A DNA stretch of 64,000 bases from Lysinibacillus sp. BPa_S21 (GCF_023337795.1 NZ_JALIRS010000006.1:186001-250000); one strand, 5' to 3'. Numbered from the stretch's first letter, positions 19,151-28,083 are shown. The notes: generated by a model not told the origin, from the letters alone. Numbers and translations: made by a program.

Positions 19151-19370
19151 GGGTCATTGAGTTGAAAATGACCCTAAGTAAATAAATGAGGGAGGTTGTG
19201 ACGGTCAACCAACGCCACAACCTAATAAGTGCGTGCGATACACTCAACATTAATTTGTGCAAATTGAGGCTACCTATACATAAAAAAAGCCAAAGCGCCG
19301 TCGCGCGCTACAGCAAAGTAATGAACAATCTGAGCAAATAAACTAAAGGGTCACTAGGTTGGAGTGACCC
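19151..19370. other. Non-coding stretch with three hairpins
   Basis: No gene between 19064 and 19383. It holds three stems: GGGTCATT/AATGACCC at 19151-19174 with a T-rich tail on the minus strand; AGGTTGTG/CACAACCT at 19193-19223; and GGGTCACT/AGTGACCC at 19348-19370, just downstream of the minus-strand zinc-ribbon gene. The first and last look like related tandem terminators for leftward transcription. Confidence 0.55.
19282..19329. repeat. Short dispersed repeat, copy A
   Basis: A stretch beginning AAAAAAGCC, containing CGTCGC and CTACAGCAAA, and ending TAATGAACAAT. Copy B with the same order lies at 19625-19664 (AAAAAAGCC, CGTCGC, TACAACAAA, TAATGAACAAT), 340 bp away. It is non-coding and its role is unknown. 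Confidence 0.6.
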
Positions 19371-19383
19371 TAAATAAAAAATA

Positions 19384-19584
19384 TTATGGGAATTTTTTAG
19401 GGTTATCAACTTTGATTGAAGCAACCTCTCCGCAGTTTTTACAAAAAGTCATAAGCAATGGTGAACCGAATGTCATGATAGATCCTATTGGTCTTATATT
19501 GCCCTGACTACTATTACCACCAACTTGTCCAGTTGTAAATGAATCACTGCCATAAGCTTTACAAACTAATTTAACGTTTTCCAT
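19384..19584 (-). CDS. Small zinc-ribbon-like protein (TFIIIB-annotated family)
   Basis: A 66-aa protein. The C-terminal half has an intact knuckle, FCKNCGEVASIKVDNPKKF, as in short Bacillus proteins often labelled transcription initiation factor TFIIIB. The N-terminal knuckle, normally CPxCGS, reads CKAYGSD here, so one Cys is lost and zinc binding is doubtful. The start at 19584 follows GAGGTGA; an earlier in-frame start lacks a site. The function is unknown. Confidence 0.65.
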   Translation of the reverse strand: MENVKLVCKAYGSDSFTTGQVGGNSSQGNIRPIGSIMTFGSPLLMTFCKNCGEVASIKVDNPKKFP

Positions 19585-19624
19585 TCTGTCACCTCGTAAT
19601 GAAATATATGTAAATTTTATCATG

Positions 19625-19664
19625 AAAAAAGCCACCACGTCGCTACAACAAATTAATGAACAAT
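19625..19664. repeat. Short dispersed repeat, copy B
   Basis: Second copy of the AAAAAAGCC...TAATGAACAAT repeat described at 19282-19329. It lies between two small minus-strand genes. Confidence 0.6.
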
Positions 19665-19667
19665 ATG

Positions 19668-19865
19668 CTATTTCTTTTCATATTTTTTACTATCCCACGC
19701 CCAATTTACGAAAGCGTAAATGATCGCTACCCATAAAGAAAAGAAAAGATTATTAAGCAAATCCCAATTACCTTTTCTGAAATAATCCCGAATAGATGAA
19801 AATAAAAACATTGTTACGAAGTAAAAAATATATTTGTGCTTTCTAATAAATAAAATTATAATCAC
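19668..19865 (-). CDS. Small membrane protein, unknown
   Basis: A 65-aa protein with two hydrophobic segments separated by a basic loop (SSIRDYFRKGNWD) and a basic C-terminus. The best start is GTG 19865, but GAGG lies almost directly on it, so the true start is uncertain. It is upstream of the zinc-ribbon gene on the same strand. No family was recognised. Confidence 0.45.
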   Translation of the reverse strand: MIIILFIRKHKYIFYFVTMFLFSSIRDYFRKGNWDLLNNLFFSLWVAIIYAFVNWAWDSKKYEKK

Positions 19866-20092
19866 CTCAATATGGGATTTATGTAAATTGTAACATAAAA
19901 AAACTGCGTTATGTTTACACGCTACATAGAGAGCTACTGAACCATATGGAGAAATTAGTAAATTACTAATATATTACCAATTACGAAATCAAGAATTTAT
20001 GAAGAATCATACTTGAACTAACGTGCAGGATAGTTGAAGAAGGGAAAATTTGGATTTAAATCGAATTAATAAGTTAGATTGGGGTGCTTAAA

Positions 20093-20578
20093 ATGATTAA
20101 ATTCTTTGAATATAACTGGCAAATAAGAGATGAATGGTTTGACTGGTGCAATCAACTGACTATGAAAGAGTTGTTAAAAGAGCGCAGGGGTGGAGTAGGA
20201 AATATATTATTTACACTTTTTCACATAATTGATGTGGAATATAGTTGGATTCGTGGTATTCAAGGCAAAGAAGATGTAGTATTTCAGTTTGCTGATTTTA
20301 ATACAGTTGAAAAGGTTAAATCACTTTCGGATAAATTACGAAATGAAATAGCTGAATTTATAAATACAAATGTAGGAGATTTGAGAGAAAAACTAGTCAG
20401 CGTTTCTTGGGATGAAGATAAATACACTGTGGATGATATATTACACCATATAATTACTCACGAAATTCACCACATAGGTCAACTTTCTGTTTGGGCAAGA
20501 GAACTAGAACTAAACCCTGTACCTGCTAACTTTATTGGAAGAGAATTAACGAAGGGAGGTATTAATGAAAATGAATGA
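20093..20578 (+). CDS. DinB family protein
   Basis: A 161-aa four-helix-bundle protein of the DinB/YfiT-like superfamily, often thiol-dependent or metal-binding. Probable metal ligands are His in LFTLFHIIDVEYSW and the pair in ITHEIHHIGQLSVW. The start ATG 20093 lies 6 nt after GGGGTG; the in-frame GTG at 20084 overlaps that site. Its stop overlaps the start of the S9 peptidase by 8 nt, so the two formed an operon. Activity is unknown. Confidence 0.85.
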   Translation: MIKFFEYNWQIRDEWFDWCNQLTMKELLKERRGGVGNILFTLFHIIDVEYSWIRGIQGKEDVVFQFADFNTVEKVKSLSDKLRNEIAEFINTNVGDLREKLVSVSWDEDKYTVDDILHHIITHEIHHIGQLSVWARELELNPVPANFIGRELTKGGINENE

Positions 20579-22538
20579 AAAAACTTATTAAAGTATAGAA
20601 GAGATTATTTCAATACCAACCTTAACAGATACAAGCATTAGTGATGATGGCAAAAACGTAGCATTTGGTAAGAAGATAGCTAACTGGAAAGACAATAACT
20701 ATAGGAATCATGTCTGGATATATGAAAAAGATAAGGGGCAATGTTACCCATTAACGACTGGGGATATAGAGAGTACATTCCCAATATGGTCTCCAGATTC
20801 CAGAGAAATTGCATACCTTAGCCCAGTTGGTGACGGGGATAATAAGAAAAATCAGATCTTTGTTAGGTCCATAGATGGTTATAGTGGGGTTCAAATTACT
20901 GATGAGAAAGAAGGGGTCAGTAAATTTAAATGGGAGCCTACTGGTAAGGGTTTTTATTATGTTGCGCAGTCAAAAGAATCTGAGACGATTAAAAAACGTA
21001 GAGAACAATATGGAGATTTCCATCATACAGGTAAGGAATACAAAAATAATTGTTTATATTACATTGAAATAGATAATGTGATACAAAATGATAAAGATGA
21101 ATACGAAAATAGCGTTGTTTATCAACTAACAGATGGGAAGGATTTTCATATCCATGAATTTGATATTTCAAATTGTGGAAAAAAAGCTCTATTTATGGCT
21201 ACACCAAGTTCAAATATGGAAGATTTTATTCAGGGAGATCTTTACATACTGGATATTGAAGCAGGTGAGCTACAAAAGTTGAATATAGATAAGTTGTTGG
21301 GAGGGAACGTTTGCTTTTCTCCTGATGGCAGCCAAATATGTTACTCAGCAAGCATAATGGAGAAGGATTACTATAAAACTCATATACAAGACAGTACACT
21401 AGAGATCTATGATATTAATAATGGAGAACTAATGCATCCTTTAACAGATTTTGATAGTACGGTTATTCCAATACGGTGGACAGCTAAAGGAATTTTAATT
21501 AGATGGCAGAATAAAACTAATTATCTTATTGGGTTGCTATCTGAGGATGGCACTGTGGAAATGTTAAGCGATAAAGTAGATGGTTTTATAATGGATGCTT
21601 CTATAACAAGGGATGGAAATCATATATCCTATAATAAAGCTATAACAAATGAAACCTTTGAGATCTATTTAGACGATAAAAAAATAACGAATGAAAATAG
21701 CTTTTTCAAAGGAAAGCTTAAAAGTAACAGGGAAATGATCTCGTGGCAAAGTAGTGATGATCTTGAAATAGAGGGGGTTTTATCAACTCCAGTAGAGTTT
21801 GACGCAAATAAAAAATATCCCTTATTAGTGGTAATCCATGGTGGTCCAGCTTGGGCATCCTTTCCCATATTTTCAGACTGTTTTAATGAGAAATATCCTA
21901 TTGAACAGTTCATCGAAAAAGGCTTTATCGTTTTAGAACCAAACTACAGGGGAAGTTCTGGTTATGGTAATGAATTCTTAAAAGCAAACTATAGAAAACT
22001 GGGGATTGCTAACTATGATGATGTTATATCTGGAGTAGATAAACTAGTCGACAAAGGGATTGTAGATAAAGATAGAGTAGGGGTTATGGGATGGAGCAAC
22101 GGGGGATATATATCAGCTTTCTGTTCTACTTTTAGTAGTAGATTTAAAGCTATTTCCGTTGGAGGTGGAATTACTAATTGGAGTACACATTATGTAAATA
22201 CAGATATACCTTACTTTATAAGGATGTATTTAGGAAATAATCCATGGAATGATCCAGAGATCTATACGAAAACATCACCAATGACATATATTAAATCAGC
22301 CTGTACTCCTACTTTAATTCAACATGGCGAAATGGATGCAAGAATACCAACACCAAATGCATATGAGCTATATCAGGGATTAAGGGATATGGAAGTTGAT
22401 ACAGAATTAATTATTTTTAAAGGAATGGCCTATAGTTCTGACCAGCCAGGAATTAATGTGGCTATTATGAAGCAGAATTTGATGTGGTTTTCCCACTATA
22501 TTCTTGGAGAAAGTATGAAAGATTTTAGGGTTTTGTGA
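20571..22538 (+). pseudogene. S9 prolyl oligopeptidase-like gene with early stop and lost catalytic His
   Basis: A single frame runs from ATG 20571 to 22538 (655 codons) except for TAA at codon 7 (20589-20591), after MNEKTY. The frame behind the stop carries a complete beta-propeller (DTSISDDGKNVAFGKK, then IWSPDSREIAYLS) and an alpha/beta hydrolase domain with the nucleophile GWSNGGY and the acid GEMDARIP. No ATG, GTG or TTG occurs between the stop and GTG 21078, so the propeller cannot be started normally. The catalytic His, expected in the GMxHxSDxPG segment, is Tyr (codon TAT, 22431-22433). Two independent lesions argue for a real pseudogene rather than a sequencing error. Confidence 0.85.
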
Positions 22539-22717
22539 TGGAGATCCTCTAATAATTGGCTAGTTATTGGCGTGATTACTTTGATAGTTTTTCATTCGAC
22601 AAATGGAGTGCGAATGTTCAATTAGATCAACTGCTTCTTGTGTAACGACTGAAATGATAGAAAAAGAGATTTGAACAATTCAATAAATAGATCACCTATA
22701 TCTTTAAACATAAATAA

Positions 22718-22749
22718 AAGCTGAACTACTATCGAAATTAGTTCAGCTT
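22718..22749. terminator. Bidirectional terminator (second copy of the AAGCTGAACTA stem)
   Basis: AAGCTGAACTA (22718-22728) with TAGTTCAGCTT (22739-22749). It lies between the S9 remnant and the convergent LysE gene. The rest of 22539-22831 holds no gene. Confidence 0.7.
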
Positions 22750-22831
22750 AAAAATTGCATATTAAGGGTGCACATTGTATATGGTATCCTGAAATATTAA
22801 GAGTATTACTTAAACTCTTTGTTTTTAATAG

Positions 22832-23434
22832 CTACAGTAAACCACTAACAAGATAGAGAGCAGTTCCCCAAATAAAAATCGCGGAGCATTTATTAAAAAT
22901 ATTCATAAGCTTCCCAGAGCTATCAAGTCTTTTCAACGATGCTCCCGCAATGATAAGACCGAAAAACCATAACCAAGAAATCAAAACGCATGCTGCAGTG
23001 AACAACATTTGCTCCATCCCACTATATTTTAAAGCACTCGTCCCAATAACACCAATTGTGTCTAAAATTGCATGTGGATTTAAGAGAGAGACAGACAGTG
23101 CGAATACAACTTGTTTTTTTACAGGTAGCGCCTCGTTATTATCGGCTGTCACTGGATTTGAACGCCAAATTGTATAGCCCATATAAAGTAGGAAAAGTAT
23201 ACCACCACTCATTAAGGCGATACGTAACCACTCGAATTGCAACACGATGATAGATAAACCAAATACCGCTAGTAATATTAGAAGCGTATCACAAATTGCG
23301 GCTGTTATGCCTGCAGGAAAGGCACGAACTAGATGTGGCTGTGTTGCACCTTGAGAAAAGACAAAGACATTTTGTACGCCTAAAGGCAAAATAAGGCCAA
23401 ATGCTAAAATCATTCCATGAAAAAATGCTTCCAA
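22832..23434 (-). CDS. LysE/ArgO family amino acid exporter
   Basis: A 200-aa inner-membrane exporter with about six membrane segments. The N-terminal GLILPLGVQNVFVFSQGA is the family signature, and NPHAILDTIGVIG is the second conserved loop. It probably exports a basic or other amino acid (family knowledge). The ATG follows AAAGGAG. It is divergent from a MocR-type regulator, which likely controls it. Confidence 0.9.
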   Translation of the reverse strand: MEAFFHGMILAFGLILPLGVQNVFVFSQGATQPHLVRAFPAGITAAICDTLLILLAVFGLSIIVLQFEWLRIALMSGGILFLLYMGYTIWRSNPVTADNNEALPVKKQVVFALSVSLLNPHAILDTIGVIGTSALKYSGMEQMLFTAACVLISWLWFFGLIIAGASLKRLDSSGKLMNIFNKCSAIFIWGTALYLVSGLL

Positions 23435-23492
23435 TGAGATTCACTCCTTTCATTAAATATTCTAGATATGTTATAACTAAAAGAAAACGACC

Positions 23493-23520
23493 AATTGGAT
23501 GGTTTTTTAGCCATCCAATT
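23493..23520. promoter_or_regulatory. Inverted repeat in the MocR gene leader
   Basis: AATTGGATGG (23493-23502) and CCATCCAATT (23511-23520) form a perfect 10-bp stem with an 8-nt TTTTTTAG loop, ending 3 bp before the GAGGTG ribosome site of the MocR gene. It could be an operator or an RNA hairpin that hinders translation. Confidence 0.55.
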
Positions 23521-23534
23521 TAGAGGTGAGACGA

Positions 23535-24977
23535 ATGAATTGGCAGCCAAATAGACAGGGTGAAATGACATTACAGCAGCAAATTATACAGTGGATTACT
23601 GAGCAGATAGAACGGGGAGATTGGGTGGCAGGAACAAAGCTACCGACGCAAAGACAGCTAGCTATGCAGTTCGGAGTCAATCGGAGTACTGTTCAGCAGG
23701 CGTTAGAGGAGTTAAAAGCAGCAGGTATATTGGAATCGAAGGTAGGTTCAGGTGTTTATGTAACTGATAATTCCTGGGATTCATTCATTGCACAAACACA
23801 ACCAAATTGGCAAAAATACATAGACACCAGTCTCCATAAGCCTAATTATCATACCATTCAAATAATCAATGAATACGAGCAACGTGATGATGTCATACGA
23901 TTGGGAACAGGGGAACTAGCGCCAAATTTATTGCCGACCGTGGAAATTGAAGCGTCATTGAAAGATCTCTCCTTGCAGCCAAAAGCTTTAGGGTATTCAT
24001 CACCACAAGGTAGCGAAAAACTTCGGAAAGCGATTTGCGAATATGTGCAAAAAAGGGGAATCCATGCGAAACCCCAAAATGTATGTATTGTCTCTGGTGC
24101 ACTACAGGCATTGCAGCTTATTGCTGTAGGGCTACTTGAGCAAGGTTCTATTGTATTCCAGGAACAAACATCTTATTTAAATTCAGTCCATCCATTTCAA
24201 TCTGTAGGTATGCAAATGATGGCTATCTATCGAGATGAACAGCTTGCACAAACATTAGCTCAACGCAAAAGAAAAAGGCAGGCTGTATTTTATGCTGTTC
24301 CTACGCTAAACAATCCGACGGGAAGGGTGTGGACGACGCTTGAAAAAAAGCAACTTTACGAAGCATGTAAAGCGTCGCGCATTCCCATCATTGAGGATGA
24401 CGTATATCATGAGTTGCTCTTTGAAGCGGCTACACCTCCAATTAAATCAATGGATGCTAGCGGGCAAGTCCTTTATATTGGGAGTGTTTCAAAAACCTTA
24501 AGCCCGGGACTTAGAATTGGCTGGTTAATTGGTCCAACAACAGTGATTGAGCGATTAGCAGATATAAAAATGCAAACAGATTACGGTTCAAGCGCTATCT
24601 CACAGGAGGTTGTGTTGCACTGGCTGCAAACCGGAAAGTATGAAAAGCATATTAAGAGTTTACGAAAAGAATTATTATGTAGAGCTAATTTTGTCGAGGG
24701 GATATTGCAAGAGAGTTTTGCGGATATTGCTAGCTGGAGTCAGCCAAAAGGGGGCTTCTACATTTGGCTGAAGTTTCATGAGCCGATTGTTGATAAAGCG
24801 TTGTTTACCAAACTATTGCATCGACAAGTTCTCATTAATCCCGGCTATATTTACGATCCTAACGATTCCCAGCATATTCGATTGTCGTATGCTTATGCAA
24901 CGTATGAAGAGTTGAAGGTTGGTTTACAAACATTATATGAATGCGTTTTTGAGTTAATAGAATGTAATAAAGAATAA
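23535..24977 (+). CDS. MocR-type GntR regulator with aminotransferase-like domain
   Basis: A 480-aa PLP-dependent regulator. It has an N-terminal GntR winged helix (LPTQRQLAMQFGVNRSTVQQ) and a class I aminotransferase-like domain with PTLNNPTGR and the PLP lysine in SVSKTLSPGLRIGW. MocR proteins sense an amino acid or vitamin B6 form and usually control the divergent gene, here the LysE exporter. The start ATG 23535 follows GAGGTGAG; GTG 23526 overlaps that site. A 10-bp stem ends it. Confidence 0.92.
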   Translation: MNWQPNRQGEMTLQQQIIQWITEQIERGDWVAGTKLPTQRQLAMQFGVNRSTVQQALEELKAAGILESKVGSGVYVTDNSWDSFIAQTQPNWQKYIDTSLHKPNYHTIQIINEYEQRDDVIRLGTGELAPNLLPTVEIEASLKDLSLQPKALGYSSPQGSEKLRKAICEYVQKRGIHAKPQNVCIVSGALQALQLIAVGLLEQGSIVFQEQTSYLNSVHPFQSVGMQMMAIYRDEQLAQTLAQRKRKRQAVFYAVPTLNNPTGRVWTTLEKKQLYEACKASRIPIIEDDVYHELLFEAATPPIKSMDASGQVLYIGSVSKTLSPGLRIGWLIGPTTVIERLADIKMQTDYGSSAISQEVVLHWLQTGKYEKHIKSLRKELLCRANFVEGILQESFADIASWSQPKGGFYIWLKFHEPIVDKALFTKLLHRQVLINPGYIYDPNDSQHIRLSYAYATYEELKVGLQTLYECVFELIECNKE

Positions 24978-25006
24978 ACCATCGCACCTCAAGGGGGCGA
25001 TGGTTT
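24976..25006. terminator. Bidirectional terminator
   Basis: AAACCATCGC (24976-24985) with GCGATGGTTT (24997-25006) lies between the convergent MocR and CPBP genes. Confidence 0.85.
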
Positions 25007-25019
25007 AAAAATTTGTTCA

Positions 25020-25628
25020 TTATCTTTTTACACTTATTAAATTATATTTAAATAATAGTGTCATGCCGATATTCATCAAAAAATGCACAAGAAATGGTAC
25101 TAAAATATTGTTTGTATCAAAATAGATCCATCCGAAAATTACACTTGGAATGGTAATATTTATTAACATAATAGGTTTTTTGAAGTATTGAGTATGCATC
25201 CCTAAGAACAATAAGGTTGTGATTATAATGGCCATCCACTCGTTTTCTAGCAATACAAGAAGCAGATTTTGAATAATTCCTCTAAACAATATTTCTTCAA
25301 ATAATGCTCCTATCAGCATAAAGGCAATTATCCCTAACAATGAATAATTTTGATAACTATTGTTAGTTTCGTCAATGTATTTTGAGGGAATCAACAATGT
25401 TAATATTACGCCAAACAAAAGTAATCCGAATGCAGCGAGAACTACACTCCCAATCATTCTGGATGGCTGATCAAATGATAGGAAATTTTGTACAGTGAAT
25501 ACATCATAAACGATAAGAACGAAAATGACTGCCACACAAACGAATGTAAAAGAAGAGAATACGAAAACAGCGTCTTTTGGGCTAAAATCCTTCTTAATCT
25601 TTTTTGGTTTGTCTTTTATATGCTCCAT
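25020..25628 (-). CDS. CPBP family intramembrane protease
   Basis: A 202-aa integral membrane protein of the CAAX protease / bacteriocin-processing (Abi) family. The catalytic motif EEILFR is in GALFEEILFRGIIQN; the His motifs are LGMHTQ and LVHFLMNIG. About six membrane segments follow a basic N-terminus (KDKPKKIKKD). Such proteins process prenylated or signal peptides or give self-immunity; the target here is unknown. No bacteriocin gene is adjacent, though a bacteriocin-like operon lies 3 kb away. Confidence 0.88.
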   Translation of the reverse strand: MEHIKDKPKKIKKDFSPKDAVFVFSSFTFVCVAVIFVLIVYDVFTVQNFLSFDQPSRMIGSVVLAAFGLLLFGVILTLLIPSKYIDETNNSYQNYSLLGIIAFMLIGALFEEILFRGIIQNLLLVLLENEWMAIIITTLLFLGMHTQYFKKPIMLINITIPSVIFGWIYFDTNNILVPFLVHFLMNIGMTLLFKYNLISVKR

Positions 25629-25878
25629 AACAATTCCTCTTTCTTGGGGCTGTAGAATAAAAATATTTTAGCATAATATATCAGCGGAAAATATAGCCTT
25701 TATTTAAAAGTTTTTCCAGATGTGGAGTGGATTTCACTTAGTTATGGTTATTTTTATGTTAACTAAATATTATTCAAATTCCTCATTATACAGTAGTGAC
25801 TTTTAGGCTTTACATATATCAGTCTCTCGTAAAGTGAGGAAGCTCTTATTTTATAACCGTTTACTTGTATAAAGTGAT

Positions 25879-25906
25879 GCTCAAAAACAAATCAAGTTTT
25901 GAGCAT
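25879..25906. other. Hairpin in the gap before the IS remnant
   Basis: TGCTCAAAA (25879-25887) with TTTTGAGCA (25898-25906). There is no clear T tract on either strand. The gap 25629-26025 otherwise shows nothing I can name. Confidence 0.4.
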
Positions 25907-26025
25907 AAAAAAGGAGCTGACGACTGCGGAGGGTATTGAAAAAGTCTATATTCTTCTCACTTCGCGAGGTATTCAAGATTAAATCATTGATTACCCCGAT
26001 TTTCATTTGGCAATGTGACGCTACT

Positions 26026-26153
26026 GTTGTTTTCCGAAGCATTCCGCTCGCTTTCTGCGGGCGAGCGCCGAGCCTCCTCCTAGGCTACGCTTCGTGCGGG
26101 GTCTCATCTGTCACGCTTTCCCGCAGGAGTCGAGCAATGCTTCTCCAAACAAC
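26026..26153. repeat. GC-rich imperfect palindrome, Bacillaceae intergenic-repeat type
   Basis: A 128-nt element far richer in GC than its surroundings. Nested arms match in order: GTTGTT/AACAAC (26026, 26148), GAAGCATT/AATGCTTC (26036, 26136), GCTCG/CGAGC (26046, 26131), CTGCGGG/CCCGCAG (26055, 26120). The phrase GCCTCCTC and the sense of the stem resemble palindromic repeats scattered in Bacillaceae genomes. It would form a long cruciform or RNA hairpin. It lies inside or just upstream of an IS1182 remnant. Confidence 0.6.
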
Positions 26154-26217
26154 GCAATGTATCATACTGTTATTTTAGTGACGCTTATAAAAAGAATTAA
26201 TGTGCAAGTGGGCCCTG

Positions 26218-26340
26218 ATGATTTCAAATCAAGAAACCTTTAATTTAAGTCCATACATGGCGATCTACGATATTGTTGTGCCAAAAGATAATATACTTCG
26301 CCAGAGCAATGAACTTGTTGATTTTCATTTTGTTAGTCGG
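26218..26340 (+). mobile_element. IS1182-family transposase remnant, N-terminus only
   Basis: From ATG 26218 the frame reads a typical IS1182 N-terminus (FNLSPYMAIYDIVVPKDN, then LRQSNELVDFHFV). After about 40 residues the match stops and the frame runs into the antisense of the ykvA-like gene. The rest of the element and its right end are missing; the left end was not defined. Confidence 0.65.
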
Positions 26341-26355
26341 TTACTGAACAAAACT

Positions 26356-26748
26356 TTAAATATGATGAATAATTATTTTACAAACCCAAGCAGCAATGAT
26401 AATCCAAATGATTATAAAAAGAATGCCAACAAACCAATTCTTTGGTTTTCCAGATTGCTTTAACTTTTCTGCAGCTTCTTTATTCACTTCAATTACATGT
26501 GGAGGGATTAGTTTTAAAGCGAGGCTAATTCCCAAGGGTACGATGATCAAATCATCAAGATACCCTAGAACAGGAATAAAATCTGGGATTAAGTCTATCG
26601 GGCTAAAAGCATAGGCAACTATAAGCATTGCCAAAAGCTTAGCGTACCATGGTGTTCGGGGATCTTTATAAGAAAGATAAAGTACAAATAAATTTTGTTT
26701 TATTTTTTTTGCAAAGGCTTTTAATTTGGATATTAAGCTGTTGTTCAT
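26356..26748 (-). CDS. YkvA/DUF1232 family membrane protein
   Basis: A 130-aa protein with the DUF1232 core YAFSPIDLIPDFIPVLGYLD and a C-terminal membrane segment (FVGILFIIIWIIIAAWVC). The function of the family is unknown. The ATG follows AAAGGGAC. The 3' end abuts the IS1182 remnant, but the domain is complete. Confidence 0.9.
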   Translation of the reverse strand: MNNSLISKLKAFAKKIKQNLFVLYLSYKDPRTPWYAKLLAMLIVAYAFSPIDLIPDFIPVLGYLDDLIIVPLGISLALKLIPPHVIEVNKEAAEKLKQSGKPKNWFVGILFIIIWIIIAAWVCKIIIHHI

Positions 26749-26944
26749 TGAAAATCGTCCCTTTCGTTACTATGAAGTATAAGTTATCTAGGCAAAAAGG
26801 GGAATACTAATGAACTATAGGAGAATCGTGTTAGCAAGAAGGGAAGACAATATGGTTAGCGTTTATGACGACTGTACAAATGAATCGCTTTAGTAAAAAA
26901 GGACAATATCAGGTGTGTTGTATATGCGTAAATCTTTCCAATAA

Positions 26945-26976
26945 AAAATGTGTATTCAGTCAAGAATACACATTTT
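26945..26976. terminator. Terminator of the lipase gene
   Basis: AAAATGTGTATTC (26945-26957) with GAATACACATTTT (26964-26976) is a 13-bp stem with T-rich sequence on the minus strand. Confidence 0.85.
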
Positions 26977-26985
26977 AAGAAAAAA

Positions 26986-27939
26986 CTAATGATACACGGA
27001 AGTTGAAAGATATTTTCTACTGTGATAATCCACAATATCATTATTTTTGTTAATTCGGTAATAATTAACGATATCTATGAGTGGACTAAAAGGTGAATAA
27101 CTCAAAGAAGTGAAGTGAGGAACTTTTTTATTCACGGCACCTTCTTCACCGATATATGCTAGTTTGGTAGGATGCATATCATGTATACTATTTAACCATT
27201 CATTATCAATGTAAAGATTTTTTACATCACTGTGATATGTACGGTTTTTGTTTGCAGTCCATTGCGTATCCGTCATTTGAGTCTTAGCGACTGGTAAAGC
27301 ATTAAAAGTATAGACGCCGCTAATTTTTTTCTTTTTGATAGGACCATAATGAGTAAATTTTTGGTTTGAAACTACTGTTATTCCAGCACGAACGTCTAAG
27401 TATGACTTCGCTGCTAACCATCCACCTAAAGAATGTCCTGTAAAATACCATTGGTAGTCTTTATAACCAAATTTATCGTAGATATAGTTAAGGTAGAGGT
27501 GAGCTTGATGTACTTGGCCTGGAACACTACCATTCAATAAGGACGATGCTGCTGTTGCATAATCTGAAACATTTTCTGAACCGGCAAAGGCAATGAATAG
27601 TTTCTTGCTACCATTTGGATCTGCTATAACGACAGTCATGGCTTTAAAACCAGTTCTATCTAAATTGTAACTAGGAGCTCCCATCGGATGATTTTGATTA
27701 GAGTTAATGTCAACTGAATCAATCACTTTAAATTTATTTGGACCGTGCTCAAGATTGATTGCATGTTGGATTTCAGCATTTGTCTTTTTACCGACATTGT
27801 AAACTTGGTCTGCTAAATCATAGTATAGCTTACTAGGATTATCTGTATATCCTGCTTGTGCTTTACTTGTACCCATAGTAAAGGTAACTAGTAGTAGGAT
27901 AGCAGAAAGTAAAACTGTAAAACCTAATTTCTTCAACAT
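26986..27939 (-). CDS. Secreted class 3-type lipase
   Basis: A 317-aa extracellular alpha/beta hydrolase, lipase class 3 type. The signal peptide ends SKAQA before GYTD (about residue 30). The nucleophile elbow is GHSLGG in WYFTGHSLGGWLAAK; a candidate acid and His lie in the C-terminal third (HDMHPTKLAY, VPHFTSL). It likely cleaves acyl glycerols or phospholipids outside the cell. The start ATG 27939 is preferred, since GGAGG lies ahead of it and would be inside the gene for the ATG at 27963. It is followed by its own terminator. Confidence 0.88.
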   Translation of the reverse strand: MLKKLGFTVLLSAILLLVTFTMGTSKAQAGYTDNPSKLYYDLADQVYNVGKKTNAEIQHAINLEHGPNKFKVIDSVDINSNQNHPMGAPSYNLDRTGFKAMTVVIADPNGSKKLFIAFAGSENVSDYATAASSLLNGSVPGQVHQAHLYLNYIYDKFGYKDYQWYFTGHSLGGWLAAKSYLDVRAGITVVSNQKFTHYGPIKKKKISGVYTFNALPVAKTQMTDTQWTANKNRTYHSDVKNLYIDNEWLNSIHDMHPTKLAYIGEEGAVNKKVPHFTSLSYSPFSPLIDIVNYYRINKNNDIVDYHSRKYLSTSVYH

Positions 27940-28054
27940 AAAAATGATTACCTCCTTTTTCATTACATTAGTAATTATCTGTTATTTTGGTAAATAAATC
28001 CACATGTTTTTGAGTTCAATAAATAGATTCAGTGAACATTTTGACAATTAAACG

Positions 28055-28083
28055 AAAAAGAGCGATAAATACATCGCTCTAAA
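28055..28083 (-). terminator. Terminator of the bacteriocin-like operon
   Basis: AGAGCGAT (28059-28066) with ATCGCTCT (28073-28080) is followed on the minus strand by TTTTTCG. It lies 28 bp after the stop of the 29-codon gene, which argues that this small frame belongs to the transcript. Confidence 0.85.

Noticed and set aside
25936..26178. 80-residue plus-strand frame through the GC-rich palindrome
   Set aside because: It overlaps the palindromic element and has no start site; it is explained by the high GC of the repeat.
26810..26893. 27-codon frame after AAAAAGGGG upstream of the lipase terminator
   Set aside because: The start site is plausible, but the peptide shows no features, no partner gene is on that strand and it is too short to support.
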